Below, piece after piece: positions 1 to 8,545 of a stretch of 64,000 bases of DNA; position 1 is the stretch's first letter, and every line of letters starts with the position of its first letter. The stretch is from Leisingera thetidis. Lineage in GTDB: Bacteria > Pseudomonadota > Alphaproteobacteria > Rhodobacterales > Rhodobacteraceae. The notes below the pieces were generated by a model that was not told the DNA's origin, did no database searches, and saw only the letters and a program-made list of their open reading frames with translations. The position numbers and the translations under genes were made by a program. Location of the stretch: the NCBI RefSeq assembly GCF_025857195.1, contig NZ_CP109787.1:2855501-2919500 (forward strand). Reading direction: 5' to 3'.

Positions 1-1
1 C

Positions 2-862
2 ATGACAGCTGCCGGTGCGATACTCTTGGGGGCTGTGCTGGCCCCGACAGATCCGGTGCTTGCGGGCGACGTGCAGGTTGGTCCGCCAATGGAAGGCAAA
101 GAGCACCCCGTACGCTTCACTCTGACAACTGAAGCGGCGCTCAATGACGGGCTCGCCTTCCCTTTCGTCTACCTTGGCCTCACTGTTGCCATGCAGGGGG
201 TGAGCCCTCAGGCGTGGCTGGCTGACTGGCTGGCAATTGATGTCGCGTACCGCATCTCGGCAGGTGTTGTGATGGGTGTCTGCGGCGGCTGGGCGCTGGG
301 GCAAGTGCTGTTTCGGTTTCCCCGTTCCGCAGTTCTGGCTGACACGGGTTCGGGCGTTGTGGCGGCCGCTGGGGTGCTGCTTTGCTACGGATCCACCGAA
401 CTCGTTGAAGGCTACGGGTTCATCGCCGTTGCGGTTATGGGCCTGACACTGCGCCGGATCGAAAATGAACACCGCTTTCACCGCAGGCTGCATGATTTCT
501 GCGAAACGATCGAACACGCTTTGACAGCGCTGCTGTTAGTTGCCCTTGGCTATATCCTGCCGGTTGTTCTCGAAGACCTGACCTGGACACATGTCCTGTT
601 GGCGCTTCTGCTCATCATTGTGATCCGGCCTCTGGCAGGCTGGTTAGCGCTGGCTGGTTCGCAGCTCAACAAGCGCGACCGTCTGGTGGTATCCGTATTC
701 GGGGTCCGGGGGATCGGCTCAATCTACTACCTCTGCTATGCCGGGGCACACTTGGAATTTGTGAATGAACTGGATTTATGGGCCCTTATTGGCCTGACCA
801 TCCTGCTCTCTACCATGCTGCACGGCTTCACCGTCGGCCGCGCAATGGATGAGATTGCATAG
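2..862 (+). CDS. Cation:proton antiporter, CPA1/NhaP type (C-terminal part)
   Basis: This is the C-terminal 286 residues of a sodium/proton antiporter of the inner membrane; the reading frame runs to the window edge, so the true start is probably upstream. The protein is a series of hydrophobic helices. It carries the CPA1-type segment APTDPVLA (acidic residue at about 17) and the Asn-Asp pair in LNDGLAFPF (48-49), which in this family line the ion site and are typical of electroneutral exchangers. The family exports Na+ or K+ in exchange for protons, which suits a marine bacterium. It stands alone on this strand, and the following gene points the other way. Exact ion specificity cannot be read from the sequence. 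Confidence 0.85.
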   Translation: MTAAGAILLGAVLAPTDPVLAGDVQVGPPMEGKEHPVRFTLTTEAALNDGLAFPFVYLGLTVAMQGVSPQAWLADWLAIDVAYRISAGVVMGVCGGWALGQVLFRFPRSAVLADTGSGVVAAAGVLLCYGSTELVEGYGFIAVAVMGLTLRRIENEHRFHRRLHDFCETIEHALTALLLVALGYILPVVLEDLTWTHVLLALLLIIVIRPLAGWLALAGSQLNKRDRLVVSVFGVRGIGSIYYLCYAGAHLEFVNELDLWALIGLTILLSTMLHGFTVGRAMDEIA

Positions 863-956
863 TAAGCAAGCCGGCTATTTCAGGCCCCGCAGACTTAACC
901 CATGAGCGCAGAAGAAGCGGCGGCAAGTCTGAGCGGTGCAGCGATCAGTGCAAGCC

Positions 957-1373
957 CTATCTCAGTCCGGCAACACTGCAGTTGTTCCGCTTCCTGCACT
1001 GCTCCGGCACCAGCTGCGCCAGAATCATCCGGGTGGAAACCGGCCGGGCAAGCACCGGCCATCTAAGCCGCGGTGAATGCCCGTCCAGCTCGTCCTCGGC
1101 CGCATTGCCCAAAAGGACAAGCCGCCCGCCGCGGCCCTGAACGGCCTGATCGATCTTGAGCCTGGAAACTTGTTCGGATCCTGCCTCAACAAAGGCGACA
1201 GCAATCCGCCTGTATGGCTTGATCGACGTCAGCGCGTTTGAATGCCCCTTCTGAACGCTGATTTCGGCTGTCGGATCGAAGTCCGTGATGGCATCACAGA
1301 TATCGCAAGTGATCAGATAGTTCCTGGACACGATCAGATAGACATCTGCTCTGTCTTGATTGGGCATTTTCAT
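957..1373 (-). CDS. Small receiver-like (CheY-fold) hypothetical protein
   Basis: A 138-residue protein. The ATG at 1373 was chosen because a longer frame would run through the divergent regulator gene and because the receiver-like fold begins here (ADVYLIVSRNYLITCDI). Alternating hydrophobic strands (VYLIVS, IAVAFVEA, GGRLVLLG, WPVLARP) and the segment after WPVLARPVSTRMI resemble a response-regulator receiver, where this region forms beta5-alpha5. No output domain follows, and the acidic pocket typical of phosphorylated receivers is not obvious. It is divergent from a Crp/Fnr regulator gene with 88 bases between them, so the two may be co-regulated. Function unknown; the fold assignment is inference from the strand pattern. 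Confidence 0.6.
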   Translation of the reverse strand: MKMPNQDRADVYLIVSRNYLITCDICDAITDFDPTAEISVQKGHSNALTSIKPYRRIAVAFVEAGSEQVSRLKIDQAVQGRGGRLVLLGNAAEDELDGHSPRLRWPVLARPVSTRMILAQLVPEQCRKRNNCSVAGLR

Positions 1374-1461
1374 TGCTTCTGCCCCCCTACACTCAAGCAT
1401 TTTGGAACCTTTCTGGTTCCGGCGCATTAAACTGTGACATAGCTGCAAAGGGAGAAAGGCC

Positions 1462-2193
1462 ATGCCGCCGACCGCCTGCCAGAACTGCCCGCTGCGCAAG
1501 CGGCCCGTTTTTGCACCGATGTCGCGTGAGGAAGTCATCTTCACCCAAGGGTTTAAATCCGGGGAGCTTACGGTGGATGCAGGCACGACAATCCTGCTGG
1601 AAGGATCCAACAGCCCGCAGCTCTATACAGTTCTAAACGGCATGGGCACACGCTACACGACATTGGAAAATGGCCGCCGCCAAGTGATAAACTTCCTTTT
1701 TCCGGGCGATTTTGCCGGGCTGCAGGCCAGCCTGATGGGTGAGATGAAGCATTCAGTGGAGGCAACCACCCCGATGACGCTGTGCGTGTTCCGCCGCGCT
1801 GCGCTGTATGAGCTTTTCCAGAAACAGCCAGAGCGCGCATACCACATGACGTGGATCGCCGCTGTCGAAGAGCACTTCCTGGGCGAAACCATTGCGTCTC
1901 TCGGGCAGCGGGATGCCTCGCAGCGCATTGCCTGGGCCCTGGTGCGGATTTACGAGCGGCTCAAATCTGTTGGCATGGAAGTGAAGGATACAGTGCCACT
2001 CCCCTACCGCCAGCAGGACCTCGCAGATGCGCTGGGCCTGTCGCTGGTGCATACCAACAAGATGCTGAAGACGCTGCGGGACAGCAAACTTACGAAATGG
2101 CAGAATGGAAGTCTGACGATCAGGAACCTTTCCGCGCTTGCAGACGTCGCGATGATCGAGCTGACCGCGCCCGAACGGCGGCCGTTGATCTGA
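1462..2193 (+). CDS. Crp/Fnr-family transcriptional regulator
   Basis: A 243-residue regulator. Residues about 30-140 form a cyclic-nucleotide-binding-like beta barrel (VDAGTTILLEGSN, VINFLFPGDFAG), followed by the long dimerisation helix. A winged helix-turn-helix of the Crp type follows at about 160-225, with the recognition region LADALGLSLVHTNKMLKTL. An N-terminal C-x-x-C pair (Cys6, Cys9) precedes the sensor domain. FNR proteins use four cysteines to hold a 4Fe-4S cluster; only this pair and one further Cys are visible, so classical oxygen sensing is not supported. The gene is preceded by a GGGAGAAAGG ribosome site, and the divergent receiver-like gene is an obvious candidate target. Ligand unknown. 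Confidence 0.85.
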   Translation: MPPTACQNCPLRKRPVFAPMSREEVIFTQGFKSGELTVDAGTTILLEGSNSPQLYTVLNGMGTRYTTLENGRRQVINFLFPGDFAGLQASLMGEMKHSVEATTPMTLCVFRRAALYELFQKQPERAYHMTWIAAVEEHFLGETIASLGQRDASQRIAWALVRIYERLKSVGMEVKDTVPLPYRQQDLADALGLSLVHTNKMLKTLRDSKLTKWQNGSLTIRNLSALADVAMIELTAPERRPLI

Positions 2194-2318
2194 TGCGGCA
2201 TTGCTCCGGTGTATAACTCCCAGTCCGGTCAATACCCCAAGTCCAACTGCTGAGACCACCAAAAGCCCTGAGTTCTTTTGCACGAAATGCCTCCCCCCGC
2301 GTTCAGGCTGCCCAGAGC

Positions 2319-2524
2319 TTGGGGAATCCTCCCATTTTCACGGGGGCTTGGTCGTAGAATTCACGCGGCCATCTTCAGCTTCTGGGCCGGGGTCATCCCG
2401 CCGTTGCCCCTATTGGGGCGCTCATTGTTTTAGGACCACAGCCATGCGGTGGAAATCTGCTGCACAGCGTCGATATTTTCGAAAATGCAGAGGGCGAGCC
2501 ACTCATGCCGGACCGTCCGGTTAG
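2319..2524 (-). pseudogene. IS3-family transposase remnant (C-terminal end)
   Basis: Reading the minus strand gives the end of an IS3 OrfB integrase (RTVRHEWLALCIFENIDAVQ, then a stop after WLWS, then NNERP, ending KMAA). It is a diverged copy of the remnant at about 60340-60600 and ends near the same terminal sequence (cccattttcacgg against cccatttttacgg). A TAA replaces the Cys codon of the other copy, so it is dead even as a fragment. At about 2524 it changes abruptly to IS110 sequence. Confidence 0.75.
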
Positions 2525-2962
2525 CGATGAAGGACAGCGCGACGACAGACCCGACGCCCGGAACGGTCATGAGGCGGCAGGCAAGGCCGCTCTGGCGCGC
2601 GATGATCCTGAGCTCTTCATCCATCGCTTCCGCGGCCGCGCACAGGGAACTGTGGATCGGGACGAACATATCCGCCATCACGCCGAGAGCCGGGTCGGCC
2701 TGACCTGCCTCGGCGAGCTGGTCGCGAAAGCCCTGCCGCAGGTTTGCCCGGCCTGCTGGCCCCCGACAGATTCCGAAAACCTTCAGCACACCGCGAACAT
2801 GCGCTTCCAGCTCCTTGCGCATCCTGACCAGGCGTTCCCGTGCGCCAATAAGAACGCGTACCCGCTCCGATGCTTCGCTTCTGATGTGAGCGCGGCTGAA
2901 CCAGCCGGTGCGGGCCAGATGCGCCAGCCCTTCAGCATCACCGGTATCGGACTTGTTGACGG
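2525..2962 (-). pseudogene. IS110-family transposase remnant (middle part)
   Basis: The minus strand encodes a continuous piece of an IS110 transposase. It starts VNKSDTGDAEGLAHLARTGW, continues through a helical segment (VRMRKELEAHVRGVLKVFG), and ends in the family's TVPGVGSVVALSF motif, which belongs to the Transposase_20 region with its helix-hairpin-helix. Both ends of the protein are missing: a stop precedes the start, and the other side is fused in frame to IS3 sequence near base 2524. The chimeric reading frame spans 2430-2822 and beyond. It is a non-functional relic. Confidence 0.75.
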
Positions 2963-3004
2963 TCTTTCGGTCCTCCTAGCTGGCAAAACTCACGGAATGG
3001 CACA

Positions 3005-3153
3005 GCAGACGGATAATATTTCGAGACCGCGCCGTCGCTGCGGATGTTGACCCGGATCGCATCCATGAGCACCACCGGATAGCAGGGCTCAAGCGAGCGG
3101 TTCTGCTTGGCCGTCACCTCCTGCATCATGGTGTCGGTGATGCGCGTGCGACC
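3005..3153 (-). pseudogene. IS256-family (mutator type) transposase remnant
   Basis: About 45 residues on the minus strand (GRTRITDTMMQEVTAKQNRS, then LEPCYPVVLMDAIRVNIRSDG) match the well-conserved region of IS256/mutator transposases in which the catalytic Asp lies within the YPVV(L/F)xDAxRV motif. The frame breaks on both sides, into IS110 sequence on one side and unrelated sequence on the other. It is a short relic only. Confidence 0.7.
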
Positions 3154-3238
3154 CAGCGGTCAGAAATGTGAACTTCAGTTCGGTATGTTCTGAACCGCAA
3201 GGTTCTACACAGTGAAGGACCACATTCGGCCAGCACAG

Positions 3239-3527
3239 TCAGAACAGTACAGGTGATCCGTGATCATCAACTGGCGTGACCGAAGCGGCGTCAAATGATG
3301 CAGCCAGGTCTTCAACCGGAGTGAGCGCGTTAGCAGCGTACTCAGCGCCCGTTTGTGCTGCAGCCACACTGAGGTCCACACCTGCACCGAGTATCCCCAG
3401 ATCAATATCCAGGTCCAGAACAATGCCATCTTCGAGCACCACATTGACATCGAAACTCGGCGTGCCGGTTTCCACTTCACCATCAGCGGAACGCAGGGTG
3501 GTTTCCCGGTCGAGGGTGACGGTTGCT
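3239..3527 (-). pseudogene. Unidentified coding fragment fused to transposase remnants
   Basis: The last ~92 codons of a minus-strand open frame (frame 3239-3841) follow an IS5-like piece. They begin TLDRETTLRSADGEVETG and contain a valine/aspartate-rich stretch (VNVVLEDGIVLDLDIDLG), ending at a stop at 3239. The strand-like composition resembles the end of a real, probably secreted or surface protein rather than transposase. I do not recognise it. It may be the 3' end of a gene that was cut by the element. Confidence 0.3.
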
Positions 3528-3648
3528 GCGAAGGCGATGGCTGAAAGGAAGTCCTTGGGACAGCGGTCATAACGGGTCGACACGCGCCTCCGATCCTTGA
3601 GCCTGTCAAACATGATCTCAATTCGGCTGCGCCGCTTGTATTGGCGCT
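3528..3648 (-). pseudogene. IS5-family transposase remnant (C-terminal end)
   Basis: The minus strand encodes KRQYKRRSRIEIMFDRLKD and RYDRCPKDFLSAIAFAATV, clearly homologous to the C-terminal end of the complete IS5-type transposase at 4993-5750 (KRRYKRRNRIEIMFGRLKD, RYDRCPKVFLSAIALAAIV). Sequence identity is lost just before the natural stop, where unrelated coding sequence takes over. This is a partial, older copy of a related element. Confidence 0.75.
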
Positions 3649-3790
3649 TGCACCCGTGCTTGTCGTTCACTTGCCAGCTTGCATCCCTCTGCAAGGCCGC
3701 GATCCGCCGGTAACCGTAGCGGCCGTAACTGGTCTCCATGGCGGTGCATACTTGTCTTATCCCCAAACCGCTCCGGTTTCTCATTACAGT
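3649..3790 (-). pseudogene. IS3-family transposase remnant (internal piece)
   Basis: The minus-strand frame encodes METSYGRYGYRRIAALQRDA then SWQVNDK, the familiar IS3 OrfB segment (YGYRRIxxLLxRxGWxVNxK) upstream of the DDE integrase core. It is joined in frame to the IS5 fragment at about 3649. A relic. Confidence 0.65.
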
Positions 3791-3934
3791 TGCACCGATG
3801 CCGAGGGCGGAGGGGCATTTCCTGCGCTCGGCCGGCAACATCCGGCGCGGATTGCCGTTGCCGAATGCGGCAGGGTCGGGGCGCCAGTTGCGCGGATCCT
3901 TCTGATCAAGGGATGGAGCGGCGAATTGATGTAC

Positions 3935-4903
3935 TCAATCCTCTTCCACGGGATGCGCATTTGTCCGGCCAGTGTCATGTGTTGCGGCCAGTGCGCGCTC
4001 AGCGGCAGCTTCGGCCGCCAGCCAGCCGGCCAGCTGCACCGCTTCCTCCGGCAGCGGGCGCTCCTGGCTCCAGACGATGTGGTAGCCCGCCTCGGTCCGG
4101 ACGGTGCCGGGCACCGGCCTGAGCAGCTCGCCTGACACCAGTGCTTCGTCGATCAGGTTCCGCCAGCCCAGGGCGACGCCCTGGCCGGATTTCGCCGCCT
4201 CTATGAGCAGCGGGTAGTTGTTGATCACCAGGCCGTGCTGGCTGTTCGGATCCGTTAGGCCGTTCTCCGTCATCCACACCCGCCAGTTCATCCACTGCCA
4301 CTGGTCGTCCTCCAGGTGCAGCAGGTTGTGGTTCTGCAAGTCCGCAGCGTTGCGCAGCGGTCCGGCATTTCGCAGATAGTCCGGGCTGCAGACCGGGAAC
4401 ACCTCTTCTGGAAAGAGCAGGCGGGAGTCGTATCCCGGCCAGTCGCCGGAGCCATGCAGTATCCCCATCGTCACCTGGGGGCTCAGGCAGTCCGCCAGGC
4501 TGTCGGATGCAATCAGGCGAATCGGGACGGCGGGATGGTGTTTCTGGATCACCGGCATCCGCTTCATCAGCCACATCCAGGCGATCGATTGATCCGCCGC
4601 CAGGGTGATCCTCTTTCTGCCGCGGGTCGACCTGAGTTCCCGCGTTGCATCCGCCACCATTCCCAGCGCCCGCGTCACCACCGTCTGGTACTCCTTGCCC
4701 AGATGGGTGAGCTTCACCCGCCGTCCGTCGCGGGCAAACAGATCGACGCGCACACGGTCTTCGAGCAGCTTCACCTGCTGGCTGACGGCGGACTGGGAAA
4801 TGTTGAGCTCCCGCGCCGCGGCGGAAAAGTTTTCCAGCCGCGCCGCCGCCTCGAACAGCACCAGCGCATCCAGCGGCGGCAGATGAGGACGGAATCTGTT
4901 CAT
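3935..4903 (-). CDS. LysR-family transcriptional regulator, GcvA-like
   Basis: A 322-residue LysR protein. The N-terminal winged HTH (about 10-68) has the pattern LENFSAAARELNISQSAVSQ. The effector domain (about 95-300) has GcvA/AmpR-like features: ITLAADQSIAWMWLMKRMP, and the PEEVFPVCSPDYL and SGQGVALGW segments. The start at 4903 (MNRFRPHLPPLDALVLFEAA) matches the family. Usually such a gene is divergent from its target. Here the upstream side is occupied by an IS5-type element whose left end lies 25 bases away, and the downstream side is transposase debris, so the natural target has been separated from it. Ligand and target are unknown. Confidence 0.85.
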   Translation of the reverse strand: MNRFRPHLPPLDALVLFEAAARLENFSAAARELNISQSAVSQQVKLLEDRVRVDLFARDGRRVKLTHLGKEYQTVVTRALGMVADATRELRSTRGRKRITLAADQSIAWMWLMKRMPVIQKHHPAVPIRLIASDSLADCLSPQVTMGILHGSGDWPGYDSRLLFPEEVFPVCSPDYLRNAGPLRNAADLQNHNLLHLEDDQWQWMNWRVWMTENGLTDPNSQHGLVINNYPLLIEAAKSGQGVALGWRNLIDEALVSGELLRPVPGTVRTEAGYHIVWSQERPLPEEAVQLAGWLAAEAAAERALAATHDTGRTNAHPVEED

Positions 4904-4928
4904 AAGCCCACCTTATCTAAGTTCCTTA

Positions 4929-5760
4929 GGGTCAGGATGCATTGATTTCCGCTGCAACGCGTGCTTCACGGTTCCGAAAACGGAGCGGCGATATGTCTGA
5001 TCTTTTCTGGCTGACCGATGCGCAGATGGCGCGTCTTAAACCCTTCTTTCCGAAGTCGCATGGTAAGCCTCGGGTTGATGACAAGCGGGTTTTGAGCGGG
5101 ATTATCTTCATCAACCGCAATGGGTTAAGGTGGCGCGATGCCCCTGCAGCCTATGGCCCGCACAAGACTCTCTACAGCCGCTGGAAGCGCTGGAGCGAGA
5201 AAGGCATCTTCGCGCGGATGATGGCGGGCCTGGCCGCCGGGCACGGCGAAGAACAGACCGTGATGATTGACGCTACCTATCTCAAAGCCCACCGCACAGC
5301 GACCAGCATGGCCGCGAAAAAGGGGGGCGCGGCCGTCTGATCGGTCGCACCAAGGGTGGTATGAACACCAAACTGCACGCCATTTGCGACAGCCAGGGGC
5401 GCCCGCTCGACCTGTTCGTCACCGCCGGTCAGGTGAGCGACTACATCGGCGCGCGGGCGTTGCTTTGCGGCCTGCCAAACGTCAAATGGCTGCTCGGGGA
5501 TCGCGGCTATGACGCTGACTGGTTCCGAGAAGCGTTGCAAGACAAAGGGATACGCGCCTGCATCCCCGGTCGGAAGCAGCGCAAAACCCCGGTCAAATAC
5601 GACAAGCGCCGGTACAAGCGGCGAAACCGGATCGAGATCATGTTCGGCAGGCTCAAGGACTGGAGGCGCGTCGCAACACGCTATGACCGCTGTCCCAAGG
5701 TATTCCTCTCGGCCATCGCCCTCGCAGCTATCGTCATCTATTGGTTATGAATCCTGATCC
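4929..5760 (+). mobile_element. Complete IS5-family (IS427-like) insertion sequence, 832 bp
   Basis: Terminal inverted repeats are visible: left GGGTCAGGATGCATTG from 4929, and right, read inward from 5760, GGATCAGGATTCATAA (13 of 16 identical). Both ends are flanked by TA (4927-4928 and 5761-5762), the expected target duplication for the IS427 group. A two-frame transposase fills the element. Length, ends and coding pattern are consistent with a recent, possibly active copy that landed 25 bp upstream of the LysR gene. Confidence 0.85.
4993..5750 (+). CDS. IS5-family transposase, two frames joined by frameshifting
   Basis: The first frame (4993-5340; MSDLFWLTDAQMARLKPFFP to TSMAAKKGGAAV) carries the N-terminal DUF4096-like domain and the first catalytic Asp in EQTVMIDATYLKAHRT. 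The second frame, up to 5750, continues with RLIGRTKGGMNTKLHAICD, then the second Asp (WLLGDRGYDADWF), and ends with the Glu region RRNRIEIMFGRLKDWRRVAT. They join at a slippery run of five A and six G (5317-5327), the usual site of programmed frameshifting in this group; the fused protein would be about 250 residues. The ATG at 4993 was chosen because it begins the conserved MSDLFWLT sequence. Confidence 0.85.
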
Positions 5761-5762
5761 TA

Positions 5763-6050
5763 GCTTCCGATCGAGACACGCAGGTCCAGCCTGCGCTTGC
5801 GTCAACCGACGCCTGTCGCCCTCAACGCGGACAAAAAGCTCCGAAATGCCCTTTGTTTTGGGGGTGGAACACGGCCCGGCCGAGAAACAAAGAGCTGGCA
5901 GAAGCAATGCTCCGCCAACTCAATAAGTTCATAAAGGTGGCCAGAGCTGAGGGCCGAAGGGGCATTCATTTACCCCCTTGACACCCCTTGCGCAGACTTA
6001 TGCTTTCGTTTGCGCATTCATTTGCTTTCTCTGACTGTCAGGCAGCCCCC
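5763..6050. other. Gap between the IS5 element and nrdJ
   Basis: About 290 bases between the right end of the IS and the stop codon of nrdJ. Short frames here show no recognisable protein, and no convincing terminator hairpin was seen. Probably the former downstream region of the LysR locus. Confidence 0.4.
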
Positions 6051-8348
6051 TCAGCCGCATTTCGAATGGCCGCAACTGCGGCAGGTCATGCAGCCTTCGA
6101 CCATCTGCATGTCGAACTGGCCGCAGCTCGGGCAGGCCTTGCCGCGCGGCGCGTTCAGGTTCACCACCTGTGCCTGCGGGTCGGACTTCAGCCCCATGCC
6201 CTCGCCTTCCAGAAAACCGGTCTTGACCATATGCGTCTCGATCACGCCGCCGATCGCCGCCAGGATCGACGGGATGTACTTCCCTTGCACCCAGGCGCCG
6301 CCGCGCGGGTCGAACACCGCCTTCAGTTCCTCGACCACAAAGGACACGTCGCCGCCGCGGCGGAACACCGCCGAGATCATCCGGGTCAGCGCCAGCGTCC
6401 AGGCGTAATGCTCCATGTTCTTGGAGTTGATGAACACCTCGAAGGGGCGGCGGTGGCCGTTGATGATGATGTCGTTGATGGTCAGGTAGATCGCATGTTC
6501 GGAATCCGGCCACTTGAGCTTGTAAGTGTGGCCCTCCAGGCTCTGCGGCCGGTCCAGCGGCTCGGACATGTAGACGACTTCCGCCCCGTCCGCCGCCAGG
6601 CCGCTCTCATGCGGCGCCTTGGCGGTCTCGCCCGGGGCGGTGTCAGCGCTTTCGCTCACCGACAGGACCGAGCCGGTCACGTCGTTCGGACGGTAGGTGG
6701 TGCAGCCCTTGCAGCCCTGGTCCCAGGCCTGCATGTAGACGTCCTTGAAGGCATCAAAGGAGATGTCCTCGGGGCAGTTGATGGTCTTGGAAATCGACGA
6801 GTCGATCCATTTCTGCGCCGCCGCCTGCATTTTCACATGCGCCGCGGGGCTCAGCGTCTGGGCGTTCACGAAATAGCCGGGCAGCTTGGCATCGGCGCCG
6901 AACTTCTCGCGGTACATCTGCACCGCATAGTCGACCACCTCTTCCTCGGTGCGCGAGCCGTCCTTCTGCAGCACCTTGCGGGTATAGGCATAGGCGAACA
7001 CCGGCTCGATCCCCGAGGACACGTTGCCCGCATAAAGCGAAATGGTGCCGGTCGGCGCGATCGAGGTCAAAAGCGCGTTGCGGATGCCATGCTCGCGGAT
7101 CGCGTCGCGCACATCCTCGTCCATGTTCATCATGTTGCCGGACGCCAGGTATTTCTCGGCGTCAAACAGCGGGAAGGCACCCTTTTCCTTGGCAAGATCC
7201 ACCGACGCCAGATAGGCGGCGCGGGCTATGCTATGCAGCCATTCGTCGGTCTGACGCGCCGCTTCGTCGGTGCCGTACTCCAGCCCCAGCATCAGGAGCG
7301 CATCCGCCAGGCCGGTGACCCCCAGGCCAATCCGGCGCTTGTTCCTGGCTTCCTGCGCCTGTGCGTCCAGCGGGAACTTGGACACGTCCACCACGTTGTC
7401 CATCATCCGCACCGCGGTGGCGACCAGCTCCTGCATCGCCTCCTGGTCCAGGTGGGCGTTGGTCTCGAACGGGTCCGCCACCAGCCGCGCCATGTTGATC
7501 GAACCCAGCAGGCAGGCGCCATAGGGCGGCAGCGGCTGCTCGCCGCAGGGATTGGTGGCCGCGATCTGCTCAACATAGCTGAGGTTGTTGGCCTTGTTGA
7601 TGCGGTCGATGAAGATCACGCCTGGCTCGGCGTAATCATAGGTCGCCTGCATGATCTTGTTCCACAGGTCGCGCGCCTGCACGGTGTGATAGACCTTGCC
7701 GTCAAACTGCAGATCCCAGGAGCCGTCGGATTTGACCGCTTCCATGAAGGCGTCCGTCACCAGCACCGACATGTTGAACATGCGCAGCCGGGCGGGGTCG
7801 GACTTGGCGGTGATGAACTGCTCGATATCCGGGTGGTCGCAGCGCATCGTCGCCATCATCGCGCCGCGGCGGGAGCCTGCCGACATGATGGTGCGGCACA
7901 TCGCGTCCCAGACATCCATGAACGACAACGGGCCGGAGGCATCCGCCGCCACGCCCTTCACATCGGCGCCGCGCGGCCGGATGGTCGAGAAGTCATAGCC
8001 GATGCCGCCGCCCTGCTGCATGGTCAGCGCCGCCTCCTTCAGCATGTCGAAAATCCCCGACATGCTGTCCGGCACGGTGCCCATCACGAAGCAGTTGAAC
8101 AGCGTCACCTGCCGCGCGGTGCCCGCGCCCGCGGTGATCCGGCCCGCGGGCAGGTATTTGAAATCCTCCAGCGCGCCGAAGAATTTCTCTTCCCACACGT
8201 CCGGCTTTTTCTCGGCCCGCGCCAGATCGCGGGCGATGCGCCGCCAGGTGTCCTCGACGGTGACGTCGATCGGCGTCCCGTCCGCCTGCTTGAATCGGTA
8301 TTTCATATCCCAGATCTGCTCGGCGATGGGGGCGGCAAAGCGGCTCAT
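6051..8348 (-). CDS. nrdJ: Ribonucleoside-diphosphate reductase, adenosylcobalamin-dependent (class II)
   Basis: A 765-residue class II ribonucleotide reductase, which makes deoxyribonucleotides using coenzyme B12 and works with or without oxygen. Visible features are the first redox Cys in VTLFNCFVMG, the GGGIGYDFS loop, and the active-site loop NPCGEQPLPPYGACLLG with its catalytic Cys and Glu. Also present are the phosphate-binding TSIAPTGTISLYAG segment and a C-terminal zinc-ribbon-like tail with paired cysteines (CPSCG, CMTCRSCG) that reduces the active site. Start at 8348 (MSRFAAPIAEQIW) has an AGGGA site upstream; an in-frame 24-residue extension is less likely. It is divergent from the DUF1489 gene with 198 bases between. 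The gene implies that B12 is made or taken up by the host. Confidence 0.95.
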   Translation of the reverse strand: MSRFAAPIAEQIWDMKYRFKQADGTPIDVTVEDTWRRIARDLARAEKKPDVWEEKFFGALEDFKYLPAGRITAGAGTARQVTLFNCFVMGTVPDSMSGIFDMLKEAALTMQQGGGIGYDFSTIRPRGADVKGVAADASGPLSFMDVWDAMCRTIMSAGSRRGAMMATMRCDHPDIEQFITAKSDPARLRMFNMSVLVTDAFMEAVKSDGSWDLQFDGKVYHTVQARDLWNKIMQATYDYAEPGVIFIDRINKANNLSYVEQIAATNPCGEQPLPPYGACLLGSINMARLVADPFETNAHLDQEAMQELVATAVRMMDNVVDVSKFPLDAQAQEARNKRRIGLGVTGLADALLMLGLEYGTDEAARQTDEWLHSIARAAYLASVDLAKEKGAFPLFDAEKYLASGNMMNMDEDVRDAIREHGIRNALLTSIAPTGTISLYAGNVSSGIEPVFAYAYTRKVLQKDGSRTEEEVVDYAVQMYREKFGADAKLPGYFVNAQTLSPAAHVKMQAAAQKWIDSSISKTINCPEDISFDAFKDVYMQAWDQGCKGCTTYRPNDVTGSVLSVSESADTAPGETAKAPHESGLAADGAEVVYMSEPLDRPQSLEGHTYKLKWPDSEHAIYLTINDIIINGHRRPFEVFINSKNMEHYAWTLALTRMISAVFRRGGDVSFVVEELKAVFDPRGGAWVQGKYIPSILAAIGGVIETHMVKTGFLEGEGMGLKSDPQAQVVNLNAPRGKACPSCGQFDMQMVEGCMTCRSCGHSKCG

Positions 8349-8481
8349 ATGGCGAATCCCTATGGTCGGTCGTGATAATTGAGTGGGCGTCTGGATAGCC
8401 GCTGCGGCGCGCTGCCTCAACGGCGTTTAGCCAAATCTTAGCACTTTTTATCGGCACGCGCACCCTTCAAGACACAAGACC

Positions 8482-8509
8482 TTGCCCCCGGCAGCCCTTG
8501 AGCTACAAT
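8482..8509 (+). promoter_or_regulatory. Candidate sigma-70-like promoter of the DUF1489 gene
   Basis: TTGCCC (8482-8487) and TACAAT (8504-8509) are spaced by 16 bases and lie 37 bases upstream of the GTG start. The -10 match is good, the -35 moderate. Confidence 0.4.
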
Positions 8510-8545
8510 ATAAAGTTGAAACTCTGGACGACTCTGTGGGGAACC

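Noticed and set aside
5741..5926. 61-codon frame just after the IS5 transposase
   Set aside because: It begins inside the IS terminal repeat and has no recognisable features or ribosome site.
5988..8375. Plus-strand frame of 795 codons
   Set aside because: Antisense to nrdJ, whose family motifs are unmistakable.
8504..8519. Possible NrdR box (acaatataaagttg) upstream of nrdJ
   Set aside because: Too few matches to the palindromic NrdR consensus; better explained as the -10 region of the DUF1489 promoter.
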